Shown piece by piece: positions 45,750-55,332 of a DNA stretch of 64,000 nucleotides. The DNA comes from Granulicella paludicola (GTDB lineage: Bacteria > Acidobacteriota > Terriglobia > Terriglobales > Acidobacteriaceae): positions 372,001 through 436,000 of the forward strand of contig NZ_JAGSYC010000024.1 of assembly GCF_025685545.1 (NCBI RefSeq), in the 5' to 3' direction. Each line of letters begins with the position of its first letter. Positions within the stretch are counted from its first letter, which is position 1. A model generated the notes under the pieces. The model was not told the DNA's origin and searched no databases. It saw nothing but the letters and a program-made list of their open reading frames with translations. A program made the translations under genes and the position numbers.

Positions 45750-48700
45750 TTGCGTCCTTCGCGCCTTCTCCGCATCCTGCTGCTTGCCTCGGCCTATTGC
45801 TTCACATTCAAGTTTGCTGCTCAGCAGCCGGGCGGAACACCAATTTCCTCACCGCCCACGCCAGAGCCTGGGCTGCTCTTCTATCTATCCGGGGATCATG
45901 GCTTCCAAGCCGACTTTGCCGCCAGCGGGCTCGCCGATCCCAACTTCCTCAAGGACGTCAAGATCCTCCCCAATGGCTCTAAGGGTAGCTACCTCCAATG
46001 CGGAGATACGCAGCTCCTTAGCTATTGGGCTCCCGGCAACATTTACGCGCAGCGCGGAACGTTGGCTTTCGATTGGCGCGCACGCAGCTCGGTAGACGAT
46101 ACCGCTTTTCCAATTTTTCGTGTCGGTTACGGCGACCACTCGTCGTGGGACATGGTCTGGCTTCGCATCGACTACAACGGCCACGGCTTTGATGCCTTCG
46201 TCACAGATGTTAACCTCGGCCGCACCCGCGTCAGCTATACGCTCCTCGCGCCACTTGATCCCATGTCCTGGCAGCACATCGCGATCACGTGGGATGAGAC
46301 CACCGGTATTAGCCTCTACCTGAATGGCAGGCTCATCGGCTCCGCTGCCGCAACCGGCATGTTCGATGCAGCACTCGACCAGTTTGGCCCTCATTCGCGT
46401 GTCATCGCCCCCGATGGTGTGGAGTCCAGTTACAACTACGATCGCGGCGGCGACCTTGATGAACTCCGCATCTACGACCGCGCCCTATCGGACACCAACA
46501 TCACTCAACTCTCCAAGCACGAAACTCCAACCGAGATTCCATCTCTATCGCGCGATCTAGCCCACCGTAACTGGCAGTCTGAATGGCTCTTCGACAATGG
46601 CTGGAATCGTCCGGACGATATCCCCGCGCCTCTTCCCACCGCCGAAACTACTGTGCGCAAGGTACAGATCAACGACGCTTACGACCTCAAGCGCTGGTGG
46701 TATAAGGGCATAGACGGCATTCGCGAAACCACCTGGCCGGGCGTCTACAACCGGTCTCGACTGCCTAACCGCTATGACTATTTCCAGCTACCCGACTGGG
46801 ATTGCTACGCGCTTTCTGGCAAGTCCATCGTCTTCCACATGCCGGATGAGAAGTGGAACCATCTTGAGATCGAAGGTGGCGCATGGGGCAGGGCTGCTCT
46901 CTTGACGCCGAGCAACGACCCTGGGTCCGCAGTCAATCCTGATCAGTACGACACCGAGCCTCTGCTAGCCAAGACACTCTTTGATCGGCCTCGCGGCCAA
47001 CAGCATACCTCACACGACTTCGCTATACCTTTGACCGGCCAGCTTGTTCGCTTCACCAACGAGCAGATCGAGTGGCCCATTCAGGAGTTGTCGGCCTACT
47101 ATGTCCACCCAGGCAAAGCTCCCGAAGGCTTTGCCACGCTGCGCTATACGCTCACGGCCTCTGGTGCCGTCGACAACCCCGCACTTATCTCTCTTGAGCA
47201 CTTCATCAAAGGCCGTTATCCCTCTGACGAACGCGCGACGATCGTTGCTAGCCCCGGTTCTACCCCTGCGAGAGTTCGAAATACTCCAACCACTTCGTCT
47301 GATTGTCATCCAAAGCCAAACGAGGGACTCGTGCCAGCCGAAACCTGCACGCTTCAGCTTCCGCTCGTCCACATTCTTATCCCCTCAGACTTCCGTGATC
47401 TTCAGGCCGATGAAGGACACGGCACGGGTTATAGCTGGCGAAACCTGCACGCAGGCCTCGACGGCATCTCCTTGGATATCCCCGCGCTCAATCTCAAGCC
47501 AACCAACGGCCCATACATCCCGATGAGCATCCGGGTGAAAGACCCTCTCTGGCCTATGCGAGACATGCTCGACTTCAGCTTTTCGGTAAAGCCCGGAGAG
47601 GCGCATACTCTCTGGCTTGATCTCCGCGACCGCATTCTGCCTCCCGACGCAAGTCTTTATCTCACCATAGCGTCCGCTTCGCCGGAGTTCTCTCCAGCCT
47701 CGCTCGAAGGCGCGCAGCTACGCCTTGTATTCAAGCCCTATGCAGAAGCCCTTACAGAACATGTTGCCGACCGCCTCAACCAGGTACGCGACAACTTCGC
47801 GAATATGACCGAAGAATCGGTAAACTCGCGCAAGCTTAACCTCTATAACCGCTTCGAAGCAGACATCACCGATCTGCTCCGCGTCGATCCGACGAATAAG
47901 CTTGGCCTGGCGTACTGGCATGAAAAAAGCCCAGAACAGCCTGCCAGTGTATACGCACCGCCACCTGCGCCTGCAGGCGTTCCTTCCTGGGCGTGGCTCC
48001 AGACCCGCGACCTTGAGGAATACAGCAGACTCATCAATTGGTGGGTCGACAATCGTCAGATCTCTGATGGCGAAATGGGTGGAGGTCTCTCCGACGATTC
48101 GGACTTTTTTGAGTGGTGGCCCGGCCTCGCGCTTATGGGCGCGAACCCGGACAAACTGCGAGTCTCGCTCAATCGGGGTCTTGAAGCTATCTACAACAAT
48201 GGGATGTTCACCAACGGTCTCGCCACCGCGCAGTACGACGAACTCCATGCCTATGAAGACGGAATCAATATGGTCGGCGAAGCCATGATGATCGACTATG
48301 GCAACCCCAAGGAGATTGAGCGCGCCATGCTGACCGCCAAGCGCGAAGCCGAGTGGCTTACCGGATATAACTCCGCTGGCCAGCGTCAGATCAAGTCTTC
48401 GTACTATAGCGGCACCAAGATGGCCGAAGGTGGGGTATGGGGTTGGGGCAAGGCACAGAGTTACTTTGTCTATCACCCTGCACTTCTCCTTGTGGACTAT
48501 AACGGCAACCCCGAGGCAAAAAGGATGATTACCGAAACCGCCGATGGTTTCCTGGCGCATCGTCGCCCCGATGCAAACGGTAAGATGCAGATGCATTTCA
48601 CCGTCAATTTCCATACCAATGAAGACAAGGTCACGCCAGGACTCGCACCGTGGTTCGTCCTTTGGGGGGCCTATCGCTTTACCGGAGATAAGAAATATTT

Positions 48701-49754
48701 AGCTCCTTTCAACGATGACCCAGCGACTGCCCTCCGCGTTATCAATGCTGACACTCTTGATGTACTGAACGTTCGGAATACTTGGGGGAATAGTGTGCTC
48801 GCCGCTTCAAGGAAGGGGAATGACGCCTCACGCCGCACGGATAATGGCACACCTTCCGAGACCAACAATCACTTCGCTTGGCAGCTCACGGGTGATACCG
48901 CCTATCTCGATAAGGTCTATACCGCGCAGCTCCACACTGCCTCCGATCGACAGTTCATCAACCGTGAAGGCAGTCTTTGGATCGATCGCATTTACTTCAA
49001 CAACGGTGAGCTGCAACGTGCTCGGCTTGGTGGCGTCGCTCTGATGCGCAATCAGGACTTTCCAGGAAACGTTATCAGTTGGAGCTTCGAACCCACTGCT
49101 GATAATCCGACTCCCGAAACCTCCGTCGGTATCCTGGTTCCCATCGCCACTGACGATCACATCAAGGTCGTTGCCTACAACCTCAGTGACACTCCCATCA
49201 AAGCGAAAATGATTGGTGCGGAAATCAGCCCCGGGAAGTGGGAGATGAAATACACCAACTCAGGTGATGATGTCGCCAGCTCCTCGGCACCGAAGACGGT
49301 CGAATTCGAGCGAAGCTCGGCGCTTCCCATTACCTTCCCACCCCACGCCTACACTGAAGTGGAACTCAACCTAAAAGAAAAGGGTACGCCCTACTGGGAG
49401 CGCCCCGACCTTGGCATCAGCTCCGACGACGTCAGCCTGGAAGGCCACACCATGAAAGTCACCATCCATTCGCTCGGCGCCGTCGACGCTCCGGATTCGA
49501 AGCTTACCCTCCGCGACGCCGCAGGTAGGATACTCACTACCGCCCCCATCCCAGCGCTAAAGGCGCCCCTTGATCTGATTCCGAAGATCGCGGTCGTAAC
49601 CCTGCACGTTGCTGATATTGCCAGCGTGGCCACGGACACCCTCACAATCGACAGTCCTGCCCTCGAAATCACACTCGTCAACAATCAAATCACTGTGGGC
49701 TCAACCAACCGCACTCGAAGCGCAGCTCAGGAGTTACTGCACAGTCGCCGATAA
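45750..49754 (+). CDS. Very large secreted LamG protein, putative glycan-active enzyme
   Basis: Protein of 1334 residues, function not recognised. TTG start with GGGAG six bases upstream. Signal peptide at 1-25. A LamG/concanavalin-like jellyroll spans about 35-260 (WQHIAITWDETTGISLYLNG, DELRIYDRALSDTNI). A beta-rich middle follows to about 690. Then comes a helical region (about 720-1130) with acidic and aromatic clusters (MGGGLSDDSDFFEWWPGLAL, YEDGINMVGEAMMIDYG, GGVWGWGKAQSYFVYHPALL) reminiscent of (alpha/alpha)6 glycosidases or lyases. A C-terminal beta domain ends it. The position after GH51, esterase and GH3 genes suggests polysaccharide degradation. Confidence 0.8.
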   Translation: MRPSRLLRILLLASAYCFTFKFAAQQPGGTPISSPPTPEPGLLFYLSGDHGFQADFAASGLADPNFLKDVKILPNGSKGSYLQCGDTQLLSYWAPGNIYAQRGTLAFDWRARSSVDDTAFPIFRVGYGDHSSWDMVWLRIDYNGHGFDAFVTDVNLGRTRVSYTLLAPLDPMSWQHIAITWDETTGISLYLNGRLIGSAAATGMFDAALDQFGPHSRVIAPDGVESSYNYDRGGDLDELRIYDRALSDTNITQLSKHETPTEIPSLSRDLAHRNWQSEWLFDNGWNRPDDIPAPLPTAETTVRKVQINDAYDLKRWWYKGIDGIRETTWPGVYNRSRLPNRYDYFQLPDWDCYALSGKSIVFHMPDEKWNHLEIEGGAWGRAALLTPSNDPGSAVNPDQYDTEPLLAKTLFDRPRGQQHTSHDFAIPLTGQLVRFTNEQIEWPIQELSAYYVHPGKAPEGFATLRYTLTASGAVDNPALISLEHFIKGRYPSDERATIVASPGSTPARVRNTPTTSSDCHPKPNEGLVPAETCTLQLPLVHILIPSDFRDLQADEGHGTGYSWRNLHAGLDGISLDIPALNLKPTNGPYIPMSIRVKDPLWPMRDMLDFSFSVKPGEAHTLWLDLRDRILPPDASLYLTIASASPEFSPASLEGAQLRLVFKPYAEALTEHVADRLNQVRDNFANMTEESVNSRKLNLYNRFEADITDLLRVDPTNKLGLAYWHEKSPEQPASVYAPPPAPAGVPSWAWLQTRDLEEYSRLINWWVDNRQISDGEMGGGLSDDSDFFEWWPGLALMGANPDKLRVSLNRGLEAIYNNGMFTNGLATAQYDELHAYEDGINMVGEAMMIDYGNPKEIERAMLTAKREAEWLTGYNSAGQRQIKSSYYSGTKMAEGGVWGWGKAQSYFVYHPALLLVDYNGNPEAKRMITETADGFLAHRRPDANGKMQMHFTVNFHTNEDKVTPGLAPWFVLWGAYRFTGDKKYLAPFNDDPATALRVINADTLDVLNVRNTWGNSVLAASRKGNDASRRTDNGTPSETNNHFAWQLTGDTAYLDKVYTAQLHTASDRQFINREGSLWIDRIYFNNGELQRARLGGVALMRNQDFPGNVISWSFEPTADNPTPETSVGILVPIATDDHIKVVAYNLSDTPIKAKMIGAEISPGKWEMKYTNSGDDVASSSAPKTVEFERSSALPITFPPHAYTEVELNLKEKGTPYWERPDLGISSDDVSLEGHTMKVTIHSLGAVDAPDSKLTLRDAAGRILTTAPIPALKAPLDLIPKIAVVTLHVADIASVATDTLTIDSPALEITLVNNQITVGSTNRTRSAAQELLHSRR

Positions 49755-49767
49755 GGATGCAGTTGCG

Positions 49768-50037
49768 CATGTACCCAGAGCTGGTCTTGCCAAAGTCTTT
49801 GCGGAAGTACTCCTTGCCATAGAGAATCTGGCGGATGATGGATTCAGCCGATGGATCATTCACGTCGTTGTCTTCCATCGACGAACCTGCCGGGAACCAT
49901 CGACCTGCGGCCACATATTGCTTTACCTTTTCGTAATCAGCCGGATAATACTCCTTCATCATGCGGTAACGGTTAGCGCCGCTGAAGTTGAAAAGATAGT
50001 GCGGATACTTCTCAAACAATGAGAAGTTGTCTGAGGT
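49768..50037 (-). pseudogene. GH38 alpha-mannosidase fragment
   Basis: Ninety codons read NFSLFEKYPHYLFNFSGANR, then MMKEYYPADYEKVKQYVAAG, RWFPAGSSMEDNDVN and PSAESIIRQILYGKEYF, a clear match to the catalytic domain of GH38 alpha-mannosidases. The homology stops at both ends: upstream it runs into an unrelated fragment, downstream it ends 14 bases from the LamG gene stop. The remaining hundreds of residues of a GH38 enzyme are absent. It is a relic. Confidence 0.7.
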
Positions 50038-50212
50038 CCATGTAGGTTCGGCCGATCGTGTCGCGAATGGCCGCTTCGACCTGCGGCTCCCGATCGAACT
50101 TCCCGCTAATTTGTGTGGCCGCACGGTTCAGCGCAGTATGCACCGTCATATCGGGATCATGTTCTAACCTGCGGTCAAAACATTCGGCTCTGATGCGCCT
50201 CTTGTTGTCGCC
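50012..50212 (-). pseudogene. TPR/protein-kinase-like fragment
   Basis: Another minus-strand frame gives ALNRAATQISGKFDREPQVE followed by AAIRDTIGRTYMDL and then a stop. This resembles the linker and first TPR of Acidobacteriota serine/threonine kinase-TPR proteins and TPR regulators. No kinase domain is attached. It abuts the GH38 fragment, so two unrelated gene pieces have been joined. Confidence 0.5.
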
Positions 50213-50400
50213 TTACGATGCACCTTGTATCACTTGTCCGCGCCGTCTAGATGAACTACAGACCCATCGTGTAGACTACGGCAAAGTTGCAACCCCAGGT
50301 CGACTGGTTGGCGAACCTCTCTCAGAGAGCCCAAGCGAGGCTCTACATCTCTCCCAATCTACGGGCACTCGTGTGTTACGCGTGACCACGGAGCCCGCAT
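50213..50400. other. Unassigned DNA before the Calx-beta/DUF1800 gene
   Basis: A plus-strand frame remains open to 50408 and a minus-strand frame to 50512, but neither shows a family I recognise. Likely more gene debris plus the promoter of the following gene. Confidence 0.35.
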
Positions 50401-53400
50401 ATGTATAAGTCACGTCGAAGCGGCTACGCTCACGGATCACTTTGGCTGAACTTTCCGTCGTTGCCTGTCTTGCGTTTTCCACTCCTTCTGGCGATGGTTT
50501 TTTCACTTGCATCCCTTTCAGGATGCGGAGCAGGAAGATTTCTGCAGTGTGGTGCTTCGAGCACTTGTCCTTCTGGCATTACGCCAGTCGCCACATCGCA
50601 GACGATCCAGATGCAGAGTGCAACTTACAGCGTTGCAGAATCAGCCAATAGTGTTGTTCTTACTGTCACGCGCGTTGGAGGATCGGTCGGCGCAACGTCT
50701 GTGGCATACTCCACAAGCAACAGCACCGCAGTCAGTGGAACCGCTTTTACCGGGACTACAGGTACGCTTAGCTGGGCGGACGGCGACGGCGCTGCCAAAA
50801 CGATAACGATCGCGATCACAGACCAGCAGCTTACCCAGGGTAGCCAGGCGTTCACTGTCACATTGAACAGTCCTGTGGGCATCGCGACGCTTGGCACCGT
50901 AAGCAGCGCCATCGTCACGATTCTCGATAACGACGCTTCTTCGGGCAACAGTTCTGGAAACCCCGCCGGTTTTGTTCAGTTCGCGTCATCTTCGTACAGT
51001 GCGAGCGCAACCGCTGCCAGCGTGGCTCTCACCGTCACGAGAACGAACGGCACCAGTGGCGCTATCTCTGTTCAGTATCGAACCGTGGACGGAACCGCTG
51101 CTGCCGGAAGCGTATATAGAGCCACAACCGGCAACCTGAACTGGGCTGACGGCGACGGCGCCAGCAAGACCATCACTGTCCCGCTGCTCGCACAGACCCC
51201 GTTTACCGGCACCGAAAACTTTGCCGTGATTCTCGGCGACACGACAGGTGGTGGGTCTCTCGGCAACCCCTCCACGAGTGTCGTCACGCTATCGAGCACG
51301 AACGGGCCGGTTTCCCTGACGATAGACAATCAGAGAGGCATACGAATCCGTGTCACGAACTCGTCCAAGTTCAGTGCGACCATCACCGGGGCTCCAAGTT
51401 CGAGCATCAACTGGACACTCAACGGCGTCTTGAACGGTAACGCACAGCTGGGCACCATCACACCGAACAGCGATGGCAGCATCACTTACACCGCACCAGC
51501 GGTTGTGCCGACTCCTAATAATGTTCTTATACTCACAGCGACCAGTGCGACAAGTCCCGTGGCAACCGATAGTCGCGAGATCGTTGTGTTGAATCCGATC
51601 CCTACCTTGACTGGGATCACGCCACAAACGACGAATCCTGGCAGCGTCACGGTGAACCTCACCGGACTGAACTTTCTTCCGACTGCTCTGTTCTATGTGA
51701 ACGGGACAGCTACGCCCGTCACCTGGGTAAGCCCCACACAGTTGACTGCCAGTCTGAGCTTGAACACTCCCGGCAACTACCTGCTGCAGGTAGCCAATCC
51801 TGATCCTGGGTATTCGGCGACCGGGGAGGTGGACCTGATGGTCAATGGCACGCCGCCAGCAACTCCGCTTACGCCGCAGGCCGCCTCGCGCTTCCTCGAT
51901 CAGGCTACATTTGGAACGACCTCAGGTGATATCCAGCATCTTTCGAACATCGGTTATCAAGCGTGGCTCAACGAGCAGTTCGCGTTGCCCAACGTTTCGC
52001 ATGTGCCTTACATCGATCAAGAGTTGCAAGTCGATGTGCCGCCCATCTGTGCCGCTAACGATGTGAAGTGCAACACCGCGCTGTATCAGACAACGAATGA
52101 TAACGATGGCATCGCGCAAAGCTTCTTTATCCAGGCGGTCACGGGTCAGGATCAACTCCGTCAGCGCGTTGCCTATTCGCTCAGTCAGTTCCTTGTAATT
52201 TCAAATAACAACGGAAGCGCTACGATGCAGCAGCCCCGCGGTTTCGGGACTTATCTCGACGTTCTGGAAAATGACTCCTTCGGCAACTTCCGCAAGCTTC
52301 TGGAGGACGTCACCCTTAACGCGCAGATGGGACAGTTTCTCTCGACGCTGGGTAACGAAGGACAGAATGCGGCCGCGCACGCCGATGAAAATTACGCTCG
52401 CGAGGTGATGCAGCTTTTCACCATCGGGCTATATCAGCTCAACGCCGACGGCACCAACAAGCTGGATGGAAGCGGCAATCTAATTCCTACCTTTGGAAAT
52501 GCCGACGTCGAAGGTCTCGCCAGTGTCTTTACCGGCTTCAGCTACAACGTGCCCGCGGGCGCGCCAGATAATTACACTCCAAACGATAGCGTTGACTGGA
52601 GCAACGGTTCGAGCAACGTAGGCTCTATGGTCGGCTTTGAGTTGTTACCCATGAAGAGTTATGCCAGCCACCATGCGACGTCAGCCAAGAGCTTCCTTGG
52701 AGTCACCATACCGGCGTCCTCTTCCAGCGATCCGAATGGCGATCTCAAAATCGCATTGGACACGCTCTTTAATCATCCCAATCTGCCACCCTTCGTCTGC
52801 AAGCAGCTCATCCAGCACATGGTCACCAGCAACCCAAGTCCTGCTTACGTTGCGCGTGTCACAAAGGTCTTTCAGGACGACGGTACCGGGGTGCGTGGAA
52901 ATATGCAGGCAGTTATCTCTGCGATACTCCTCGATCCCGAAGCCACGAACGCTGCCGCGGCCTACAGCAATCCGCAAGCTGGCAAAGTGCGGGAGAGTCT
53001 CATCCGGTATCTTGAATGGGCCAGGGCTTTCAGCGCGCAGTCCTACACGGGCGGATTCGAAATCGGCTCGCCCGAAGGTAGGCAGTATGGGCTGGGAGAG
53101 ATGGCTCTGCGTTCTCCTTCAGTCTTCAACTGGTTCCAGCCTGGTTACGTCCCACCGAACACCTCAATCTCAGCGGCGGGCCTTGTCTCGCCTGAGCTGC
53201 AGATGACCGATGTCGTCTCGGTCGTCGGCTACATCAATTACATGGAAGACGCTGTAGGCGCCGATAGCTCGTCCTTCAACAACTACGGCCTTGACGTCTT
53301 CTCTACCTACTCTGCGGAGTTGCCGCTGGCAAGCGATCCGCAAAAGCTCCTCGACCATATCAATCTTCTCCTGCTGGCTGGCTCCATGAGCGCTGACCTG

Positions 53401-53544
53401 CAGCAGAGGATACTTACGGCAATCAACAGCGTCGTCATACCGAACAATGGAGTTCAGAACGATCTGAACTACGCTCTTATCACCCGCGTCAGACTCGCTG
53501 TCTTCCTCACCGTAAGCTCTCCAGAATTTGCTGCACAGATATAA
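50401..53544 (+). CDS. Calx-beta / DUF1800 lipoprotein
   Basis: Exported 1047-residue protein. A hydrophobic segment ends in the lipobox LSGC (Cys42). Two Calx-beta domains are at about 75-175 and 190-295 (SVAYSTSNSTAVSGTAFTGT; FTGTENFAVILGD). Ig-like/IPT-type modules follow to about 470. The C-terminal half is DUF1800: ASRFLDQATFGTTSGDIQHL, QLRQRVAYSLSQFLVIS, NYAREVMQLFTIGLYQLN, KSFLGVTIPA. DUF1800 genes almost always precede DUF1501 genes, as here (54 bases). The biochemical role of the pair is unknown. Confidence 0.92.
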   Translation: MYKSRRSGYAHGSLWLNFPSLPVLRFPLLLAMVFSLASLSGCGAGRFLQCGASSTCPSGITPVATSQTIQMQSATYSVAESANSVVLTVTRVGGSVGATSVAYSTSNSTAVSGTAFTGTTGTLSWADGDGAAKTITIAITDQQLTQGSQAFTVTLNSPVGIATLGTVSSAIVTILDNDASSGNSSGNPAGFVQFASSSYSASATAASVALTVTRTNGTSGAISVQYRTVDGTAAAGSVYRATTGNLNWADGDGASKTITVPLLAQTPFTGTENFAVILGDTTGGGSLGNPSTSVVTLSSTNGPVSLTIDNQRGIRIRVTNSSKFSATITGAPSSSINWTLNGVLNGNAQLGTITPNSDGSITYTAPAVVPTPNNVLILTATSATSPVATDSREIVVLNPIPTLTGITPQTTNPGSVTVNLTGLNFLPTALFYVNGTATPVTWVSPTQLTASLSLNTPGNYLLQVANPDPGYSATGEVDLMVNGTPPATPLTPQAASRFLDQATFGTTSGDIQHLSNIGYQAWLNEQFALPNVSHVPYIDQELQVDVPPICAANDVKCNTALYQTTNDNDGIAQSFFIQAVTGQDQLRQRVAYSLSQFLVISNNNGSATMQQPRGFGTYLDVLENDSFGNFRKLLEDVTLNAQMGQFLSTLGNEGQNAAAHADENYAREVMQLFTIGLYQLNADGTNKLDGSGNLIPTFGNADVEGLASVFTGFSYNVPAGAPDNYTPNDSVDWSNGSSNVGSMVGFELLPMKSYASHHATSAKSFLGVTIPASSSSDPNGDLKIALDTLFNHPNLPPFVCKQLIQHMVTSNPSPAYVARVTKVFQDDGTGVRGNMQAVISAILLDPEATNAAAAYSNPQAGKVRESLIRYLEWARAFSAQSYTGGFEIGSPEGRQYGLGEMALRSPSVFNWFQPGYVPPNTSISAAGLVSPELQMTDVVSVVGYINYMEDAVGADSSSFNNYGLDVFSTYSAELPLASDPQKLLDHINLLLLAGSMSADLQQRILTAINSVVIPNNGVQNDLNYALITRVRLAVFLTVSSPEFAAQI

Positions 53545-53598
53545 CCGACGCCGTCTTCGCACCCGTCGAAGCGTTACACCCTCACCAGGAGCGGTAGC

Positions 53599-55026
53599 AT
53601 GAACAAGTTTGATCGATCACGAAGGGCCTTTCTCCGGTCGTTCTCCTATACTTCCCTGGCTGGCATGTCGGCCAGCCCTTTCCTGCTGCGTATGCAGGCA
53701 CTCGCTGCGCAGACTCCTCAGCCGGCTTCGGGGTATCGTGCTCTTGTCTGCATCTTTCAGGGAGGAGGAAACGATGGGCACAACCTGCTCGTGGCTACGG
53801 ATCAGACCTCCTTCAACGCCTACACGCAGGCCCGTGCCGCAGCGCCCGGACTTGCATTCTCCTCGGGCCAATTGCTTTCCGTTTCGCCAAAGACACCGCA
53901 ATTCGGCCACACCTTTGGCCTCAATCCGTATCTGTCTGGCCTGCAGAGTCTGTTTGAAAACGGTAAGCTCGCTTTTATCGCGAATGCCGGAACGTTGATC
54001 GCGCCGACAACGAAGACCCAGTACAACGCCAACTCAGTTCCCCTGCCTCTCTCACTCTTCTCCCACGCGAATCAGTCAAACGAGTGGCAGTCCATCGCCG
54101 CGAATGGCAATCTCACCGACTACCGTGGATGGGGCGGATCGTTTGCCGATCAGTTGCAGGGCCAGAACAGCACCCCCGTCCTTACCTGCATCTCCACCGG
54201 AGGCAATGCGCTCTTCCTCGCAGGTGAGTCGACCACGCAGGTCAGCGTATCGCAGAACGGCCTTACACCGATCAGCGGCCTCTACAACGACATCTATGGA
54301 CAGACCGGGGCAAGCAGCTCGCTTGCATCGGTCCTGGAGACCAGCGAAGCGAATCTCTTCGCGAAGGAATATGAAGCGGTCCTGCAAAGATCGGTAAAGG
54401 TTCAGACGCAGCTGGCCAGCGCCATACTGCCGGCCGGGCCAGGCGGTGTCGCAAATCCTCCCGCCTCGCTCGATTCCGTGGCTCCATTCAAAGCGATTGA
54501 CACTACGCTCGCCACAAGTCTGCAGACAGTTGCCCGCATCATCGGTGCCCGTACAAGCCTCGGCATGACGCGCCAGATCTTCTTCGTCTTTCACAATGGA
54601 TACGATACGCATGATGGAGAGGTAACCACCCACCGCGCGCGCATGAACGAGCTGAACCTTGCTCTCACCTACTTCGACCAAGTGCTCACGACCATGGGTC
54701 TCGAGAACGATGTGACCACTTTCACCAGTTCCGATTTTGGTCGCACTCTCACCTCAAACAGCGACGGCACGGATCACGGCTGGGGCAATCACCACATCGT
54801 GATGGGCGGCGCCGTGAAAGGCGGCGACATCTATGGCCAGTGGCCGATCATTGGGTCAGACCAGCAGAACGACGTCGGCTACGGTCGGCTGATCCCCGGC
54901 ATCTCCGTTGAGCAATATGCTGGCACGCTCGGAAAGTGGTTGGGCCTGAGTCAGACGCAACTTAATTCTGCATTTCCGAATCTGGCGAACTTCGGCAGCA
55001 ACCCGCTTCTTGGGTTCATGGGGTAA
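53599..55026 (+). CDS. DUF1501 protein
   Basis: Exported 475-residue protein of the DUF1501 family, related to the alkaline phosphatase/sulfatase fold. The N-terminus RSRRAFLRSFSYTSLAGMSA resembles a Tat signal with RRAFLR. Family motifs are VCIFQGGGNDGHNLLV, FGLNPYLSGLQSLFENGKLAFI, FVFHNGYDTHDGE and the metal-site-like TFTSSDFGRTLTSNSDGTDHGWGNHH. AGGAG lies just before the ATG. The conserved Asp/His residues suggest a metal-dependent hydrolase, but the substrate is not known. Confidence 0.92.
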   Translation: MNKFDRSRRAFLRSFSYTSLAGMSASPFLLRMQALAAQTPQPASGYRALVCIFQGGGNDGHNLLVATDQTSFNAYTQARAAAPGLAFSSGQLLSVSPKTPQFGHTFGLNPYLSGLQSLFENGKLAFIANAGTLIAPTTKTQYNANSVPLPLSLFSHANQSNEWQSIAANGNLTDYRGWGGSFADQLQGQNSTPVLTCISTGGNALFLAGESTTQVSVSQNGLTPISGLYNDIYGQTGASSSLASVLETSEANLFAKEYEAVLQRSVKVQTQLASAILPAGPGGVANPPASLDSVAPFKAIDTTLATSLQTVARIIGARTSLGMTRQIFFVFHNGYDTHDGEVTTHRARMNELNLALTYFDQVLTTMGLENDVTTFTSSDFGRTLTSNSDGTDHGWGNHHIVMGGAVKGGDIYGQWPIIGSDQQNDVGYGRLIPGISVEQYAGTLGKWLGLSQTQLNSAFPNLANFGSNPLLGFMG

Positions 55027-55332
55027 CACTTTCGACGAAGAGCCAAATAAATGAATGCTCGGTGCCAGAGCGCACCCTTCCAACGCGAGGCCCCATTGGC
55101 ACTATGCTTGGCGGCAACAGTTTCTGGATCCGCCAACGTCAGAACCCACTGGTTTTGTGACGAATAGGGGCCTGTGGTCCATCCCACAGACGTTTCGGGG
55201 CGTGTAAACCATCCGAAGATAACCTTGAAAAAGAATCGAGCCTGGGGTGCCCTGAAAGCTGGACATCCCCAAGCCCAATTTTGAACCCGTTCCGATGACT
55301 ACGGACTACGGGTTGCTTGATCAAGTGACGAC
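55027..55332. other. Convergent intergenic region
   Basis: About 305 bases between the convergent DUF1501 and TIGR03118 genes. I see no convincing gene, terminator or repeat. Confidence 0.5.

Noticed and set aside
47718..48614. 298-residue minus-strand frame inside the LamG gene
   Set aside because: Antisense of a continuous 1334-residue gene with signal peptide and domains; no motif of its own.
50276..50512. 78-residue minus-strand frame at the start of the Calx-beta gene
   Set aside because: Overlaps the start of a well-supported gene and lacks any recognisable domain.
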